Of a stretch of 49,875 bases of DNA, positions 46,515 to 49,875 are shown one piece after another. Source of the stretch: Novosphingobium sp. B 225 (GTDB lineage Bacteria > Pseudomonadota > Alphaproteobacteria > Sphingomonadales > Sphingomonadaceae); NCBI RefSeq assembly GCF_002198665.1, contig NZ_MWLM01000055.1, forward strand, positions 1 through 49,875, in the 5' to 3' direction. The notes beneath the pieces are model-generated. The model worked only from the letters and a program-made list of their open reading frames with translations. It did no database searches and had not been told where the DNA came from. Within the stretch, counting starts at the first letter, position 1. Every line of letters begins with the position of its first letter. The position numbers and the translations under genes are program-made.

Positions 46515-47350
46515 CGACCGGCCCCTTGCAGCAGTTTCTCCAAGGCATCTGCAATCGCGGCATGCGCGGCCGCGTTGGGATGCCATGGTGTGTTCGCATC
46601 AGGCCCCAGCGGTTTGGGGCCAGCGCTCCATGGCACCGCCGCACAGGGACTGTGATCGCGCGAAAGTTCGTCGGTATCGAGTACCTGTGCCCCCGTTTCG
46701 GCGGCGACACGGCGGGTGATGGTTGCCAGGCTTTCCCCCATGCTCCGGGTCAGCAATGCGCCTTCGGGTGACAGGTTAAGTGCCGGGCATGGAGCATCCG
46801 GAACCAGTTTGACGTATTGGACGAACACCAGCCTGGCTTTGGGTGCCTGGGCGTGAACCTTGCGCGAAATTGCCCGCAGGTTGCTTTCCAGCCGGGCATA
46901 GTCCTGCACTGTTGGCGGTTTCAAAGCCGGGCAGGGGTAAGTCTTGCCGTTATAGGTCAGGCCTTCGGAAGCATTGCAACTGGCCCCGCCAAGGTTCTGC
47001 ATATAGCCCAGATCGTTCCCGCCAATCGTGATGGTTACCAGCCGGGTTGCGGCGTTGACCGCGGCGATCTGGGGGGCAAGTTCGTTCCACGGCCCCAACA
47101 CATGGGCCGTCGTCGCTCCTCCGCAGGTTTGATCGTCGAGTTGCAGGCCAAGCCTTCCGGCAAGCAGCGTGGCGTAGTTTTTCGGGCTGCGGCCGCAGCG
47201 CTGCGGAGTGTCCGGCTTGATCCCGCCAATCGCTGTGCCAGCCGCATAGGATGACCCCAGCGCGACATAGCGCCCGCCAGAGGGAAGGCTGGTCACATGG
47301 GCGCATCCCGCCAATATGGCCAGAAACAGGCCTGCCGCTGCCAGCCTCAT
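46511..47350 (-). CDS. SGNH/GDSL-family lipoprotein hydrolase
   Basis: A 279-residue lipoprotein: the signal sequence ends in a lipobox LAGC with C16 as the lipidated residue. The SGNH blocks are present: GSSYAAG (Ser), the Gly in the GGATT region, GGNDLGY (Asn) and HPNAAAH (His). It resembles SGNH esterases and lipases of the periplasmic face, with several Cys that could form disulfides. ATG 47350 overlaps the era stop (ATGA) and places the lipobox correctly; the three codons before it are not needed. Substrate unknown. Confidence 0.85.
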   Translation of the reverse strand: MRLAAAGLFLAILAGCAHVTSLPSGGRYVALGSSYAAGTAIGGIKPDTPQRCGRSPKNYATLLAGRLGLQLDDQTCGGATTAHVLGPWNELAPQIAAVNAATRLVTITIGGNDLGYMQNLGGASCNASEGLTYNGKTYPCPALKPPTVQDYARLESNLRAISRKVHAQAPKARLVFVQYVKLVPDAPCPALNLSPEGALLTRSMGESLATITRRVAAETGAQVLDTDELSRDHSPCAAVPWSAGPKPLGPDANTPWHPNAAAHAAIADALEKLLQGAGR

Positions 47351-48243
47351 TTGACCCAATCCAGCCCGATTTCCTCGTAGATTTCCTTGTTGCTGTCGGC
47401 CCAGCCTTCCTCAACCTTGACGTGCAGGAACAAGTGGACCTTGCAGCCCAGCAATTCCGTCAGTTCCTTGCGCGCGGCTTCACCGATGGCTTTCAGCTTG
47501 CTGCCGCCCTTGCCCAGCACGATGCCCTTCTGGCTGTCGCGCGCGATCACGATCTGCTGGTGGATTTCAACCGAGCCGTCCTTGCGCGGGGTATAGCTTT
47601 CGGGCCGCACCGCGCTGTCATAGGGCAGTTCGTCGTGGAGCTGGCGGTAGAGCTGTTCGCGGGTGATTTCGCAGGCCAGCAAACGCTCGCTGGCGTCGGA
47701 AACCTGATCCTCGGGATAGTGCCAGTGGCCTTCGGGCATCAGCGCAGCGAGCCGGGTCTTGAGTTCGCCCACCCCGTCGCCGGTCAGGGCAGAGATGAAG
47801 AACACCTCGTCGAACTGGCCGTCCCCGGCAAGCGCCTGCGCCGCGATCAGCATCGGTTCCTTGGCCACTTCATCGACTTTGTTGAGCACCAGGATCTTGC
47901 GTTCCTTGCGATCAGCCAGGCTGGTCAGGATCGGTTCAAGGTATTCAAGCTTCTTCTTGCGGCCATCGACCACCAGCAGGATCGCATCAGCTTCCTGCGC
48001 GCCTTCCCAGGCGGCGGAAACCATCGCGCGGTCAAGCCTGCGTTTGGGTTCGAACAGGCCGGGGGTGTCGGCCAGGATGATCTGGGTCTCCCCTTCCAGC
48101 GCGATCCCCATCAGCCGCGCGCGGGTGGTCTGCGCCTTGGCCGAAACGATCGCCACTTTCTGCCCGACCAGCGCATTGACCAGGGTACTCTTGCCCGCAT
48201 TGGGCGCGCCGAGCACGGCGATGAGGCCGCAATGTTGGGTCAT
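47347..48243 (-). CDS. era: GTPase Era
   Basis: A 298-residue GTPase that binds the 3' end of 16S rRNA and is needed for 30S maturation. The G motifs GAPNAGKSTL, DTPGL, NKVDE and SALTG are present, and the C-terminal KH domain (about 205-295, with GKGGSKLKAIG) is typical. It is the third gene of lepB-rnc-era, with 115 bases between rnc and era that carry a REP-like pair. Its stop overlaps the SGNH start. Confidence 0.97.
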   Translation of the reverse strand: MTQHCGLIAVLGAPNAGKSTLVNALVGQKVAIVSAKAQTTRARLMGIALEGETQIILADTPGLFEPKRRLDRAMVSAAWEGAQEADAILLVVDGRKKKLEYLEPILTSLADRKERKILVLNKVDEVAKEPMLIAAQALAGDGQFDEVFFISALTGDGVGELKTRLAALMPEGHWHYPEDQVSDASERLLACEITREQLYRQLHDELPYDSAVRPESYTPRKDGSVEIHQQIVIARDSQKGIVLGKGGSKLKAIGEAARKELTELLGCKVHLFLHVKVEEGWADSNKEIYEEIGLDWVK

Positions 48244-48265
48244 GAAATTCGGCTCCGTCGTGCGG

Positions 48266-48348
48266 GGGCTTCGTCAAGCTCAGCCTGAGCGGGGATGGGG
48301 AATTGGATGAAGCACATTGCCCGTTCGGCCTGCGCTTGTCGAAGGCCC
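48266..48348. repeat. REP-like inverted repeat pair
   Basis: A 28-base sequence starting GGGCTTCGTCAAGCTCAG (48266-48293) is repeated as its approximate reverse complement at 48320-48348 (ending TTGTCGAAGGCCC), with mismatches at only a few positions. Each copy can fold and the two can pair with each other. The form is that of the short GC-rich extragenic repeats found in many Sphingomonad genomes, here between era and rnc. Confidence 0.7.
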
Positions 48349-48358
48349 TGCGCCAGCA

Positions 48359-49027
48359 TCACCCAAACCTCTGCATGAAGAGTTCTGCTGCCATGGTCTC
48401 GGCCTCGCGCATCGACGTGCCGGTGGCTTCGACTTCGCCAACACCCTTGACGCTGACTTCGACGAGGAAGCGGGCGGCATGGTCTGGCCCGCTGCGTTCG
48501 ATCAAACGGTATTCGGGGACCTTGCGGCGGTTGCCGGCGGCCCATTCCTGCAGCGCGCTTTTGGGGTGCTTGGCCTGACCGGTCTTGCCGCCGACCTGAT
48601 CGGCCCACAATTCGCGCACCATGTCGCGGGTGGCTTCAAAGCCATGAGTAACAAAACTTGCGCCGATCAGGGCTTCCATCACGTCGCCCAGGATATTGTC
48701 GCTGTCCTGCCCGCCATCGTCACGCGCCTGCTTGCCCAGCTGCATGTGTGCGCCAAGCCCGATGGAACGGGCGACCGTAGCGCAAGTGGTGCGGCTGACC
48801 AGCGCGTTGAGCCGCTGCGAAAGACGGCCTTCATTGCCCTGTTCCAAGGCATAGAGCCAATCGGCGATCACCATGCCCAGCACCCGGTCCCCCAGGAATT
48901 CCAGCCGCTGATAATCCCGCGGTGCGCCGGTGCTGCCATGGGTCAGGGCTTCCACCCACAGCGCTTCATCGATCGGCGGGCGTCCGGCGATACGGCTCAG
49001 GAAGGCGTGGGTTTCGGGGTTCAGCAC
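48359..49027 (-). CDS. rnc: ribonuclease III
   Basis: A 222-residue double-strand-specific endoribonuclease for rRNA and mRNA processing. The signature RLEFLGDRVLG, the second acidic cluster GDVMEALIGA and the C-terminal dsRBD (about 155-222, with KSALQEWAA and AETMAAELFM) are present. GTG 49027 is chosen as the start because it follows the lepB stop closely and has GGAGGG upstream; longer starts would overlap lepB. The order lepB-rnc-era is conserved in alphaproteobacteria. Confidence 0.96.
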   Translation of the reverse strand: MLNPETHAFLSRIAGRPPIDEALWVEALTHGSTGAPRDYQRLEFLGDRVLGMVIADWLYALEQGNEGRLSQRLNALVSRTTCATVARSIGLGAHMQLGKQARDDGGQDSDNILGDVMEALIGASFVTHGFEATRDMVRELWADQVGGKTGQAKHPKSALQEWAAGNRRKVPEYRLIERSGPDHAARFLVEVSVKGVGEVEATGTSMREAETMAAELFMQRFG

Positions 49028-49031
49028 GGGA

Positions 49032-49875
49032 TCAGAAGGTCCCTCCCAACCGGCTCCAGCGCGCGGCGGAGAACCAGGTCCACGGCTTGAGCCATTCGGC
49101 GCTGCCATCGGTGGACCACCACATCACCGTCGCACGGCCGACCAGATTGTCCATCGGCACCAGCCCGATCCCGCGGCCCGGTTCGGCGGGGAAGCGGCTG
49201 TCTTCGGAATTGTCGCGGTTGTCGCCCATCAGGAACAGCGTGCCTTCGGGCACCAGTTTCGGCGGGTAATCATCCTGCGGGCGCGGACCCAGATCGAGCA
49301 CTTCATAAGTGCGGCCGCCGGGCAGCGTTTCCTGATAACGCGGATAGATGCACACGTCCGTGCCATCTGACTGCTTCGAGGCGAATTGCGGGGAAGTGCA
49401 AGGATCACGGTTGTCCCGCTTGGCGGCGTCGATCATGTTCTGCGTCACCGGCAACACGAAATCGGCGATCCGCTGCTTGGGGATGGGGGTGCCATTCAGC
49501 ACTACCTGGCCGGCCCGCATTTCCACGGTATCACCCGGCAGGCCGACAACCCGCTTGATATATTCCACATCGTTGAGCGGCGGCTGCTTGAAAATCACCA
49601 CATCGCCGCGTTCCGGCGTGCGGGCGAAAATGCGGTGTTCGGGCAGCAAGGGCGCCGACCAGGGCAGCGAATAATGTGAATAGCCATAGGCCCACTTCGC
49701 CGCGACCAGATAGTCCCCGTTGAGCAGCCGGGGCAGCATCGATTCGCTGGGGATGTTGAACGGCGAAAAGATGAAACTGCGGAAAACCGCCACCATCACT
49801 ACCAGCTTGAGCAGGAAGACGGGAAAACTGTCTTCCTTCTTCACCGGCTTGGCTGGGGTCGTTTCGGGGGCAGGG
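49032..49875 (-). CDS. lepB: signal peptidase I, probably 5'-truncated at the window edge
   Basis: Cleaves signal peptides of exported proteins at the periplasmic face. One N-terminal helix (LLKLVVMVAVFRSFIF) is followed by the catalytic serine motif NIPSESMLP (Ser 35 counted from a GTG at 49844) and lysine in YIKRVVGLPGD (Lys 97). The GDNRDNSEDSR box E is intact. The frame stays open from 49844 to the window end, reading an Ala/Pro/Thr-rich stretch typical of the cytoplasmic N-terminus, so the true start probably lies outside; the GTG is a possible alternative. It heads the lepB-rnc-era operon. Confidence 0.95.
   Translation of the reverse strand, partial: PAPETTPAKPVKKEDSFPVFLLKLVVMVAVFRSFIFSPFNIPSESMLPRLLNGDYLVAAKWAYGYSHYSLPWSAPLLPEHRIFARTPERGDVVIFKQPPLNDVEYIKRVVGLPGDTVEMRAGQVVLNGTPIPKQRIADFVLPVTQNMIDAAKRDNRDPCTSPQFASKQSDGTDVCIYPRYQETLPGGRTYEVLDLGPRPQDDYPPKLVPEGTLFLMGDNRDNSEDSRFPAEPGRGIGLVPMDNLVGRATVMWWSTDGSAEWLKPWTWFSAARWSRLGGTF

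Overview
The window is a dense, high-GC chromosomal segment from an alphaproteobacterium, most likely of the order Sphingomonadales (Erythrobacter/Novosphingobium-like). Pointers are the Shemin-type 5-aminolevulinate synthase, the lepB-rnc-era and plsY-dprA-topA orders, a Sphingomonad-style TonB-dependent receptor, a short RNase E/G coupled to yacG, and an AdoMet-independent spermidine route. This placement is inferred from gene content, not from a database search. Almost everything is ordinary chromosome; I see no prophage, transposase, CRISPR array or plasmid origin.

Layout. 1-5180: end of a tRNA 2'-O-methyltransferase (trmL), a small secreted protein, a BlaI/BlaR1-type repressor-protease pair with a candidate operator, an FMN-dependent lactate dehydrogenase and a zinc metallopeptidase. 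5269-14232: an SDR dehydrogenase, an M28 peptidase, guaB, three tandem tail-collar-domain genes, rsmB, a TPR protein, rppH and an alpha/beta hydrolase. 14413-20774: 2-oxoacid:ferredoxin oxidoreductase (korAB) followed closely by a photolyase, then a YeiH-type transporter and a metallo-beta-lactamase-fold protein. 20816-22927: tRNA-Phe and the compact reverse-strand run infA-maf-RNase E/G-yacG. 23144-27766: a TonB-dependent receptor, a coupled MAPEG pair and a threonine dehydratase-like gene.

27814-33371 is the most distinctive gene region. It holds carboxynorspermidine dehydrogenase and decarboxylase and, further on, an ornithine decarboxylase. Together these would make putrescine from ornithine and then spermidine via carboxyspermidine without S-adenosylmethionine. 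A compositionally different macro-domain gene sits between the first two, and a NylB-like serine hydrolase lies between the decarboxylases. 33417-42658: a NarL-type two-component pair, a DUF2853/Ala-Lys-rich/OmpA fusion protein, hemA, a second MBL-fold protein, murI, plsY, dprA and a small membrane protein. 42724-45434: topA coupled to a 59-residue putative DNA-binding protein. 45435-45842 has no gene but contains a 148-bp nested palindromic element and a smaller twin palindrome. 45843-49875: the reverse-strand operon lepB-rnc-era-SGNH lipoprotein-spermidine-synthase-like protein, with a REP-like inverted pair between rnc and era.

The strongest candidates for something undescribed are the nested palindrome at 45683-45830, the macro-domain insertion in the spermidine locus, the DUF2853-OmpA fusion, the zinc-link-less RNase E/G coupled to a separate zinc-finger gene, and the isolated trio of tail-collar genes.
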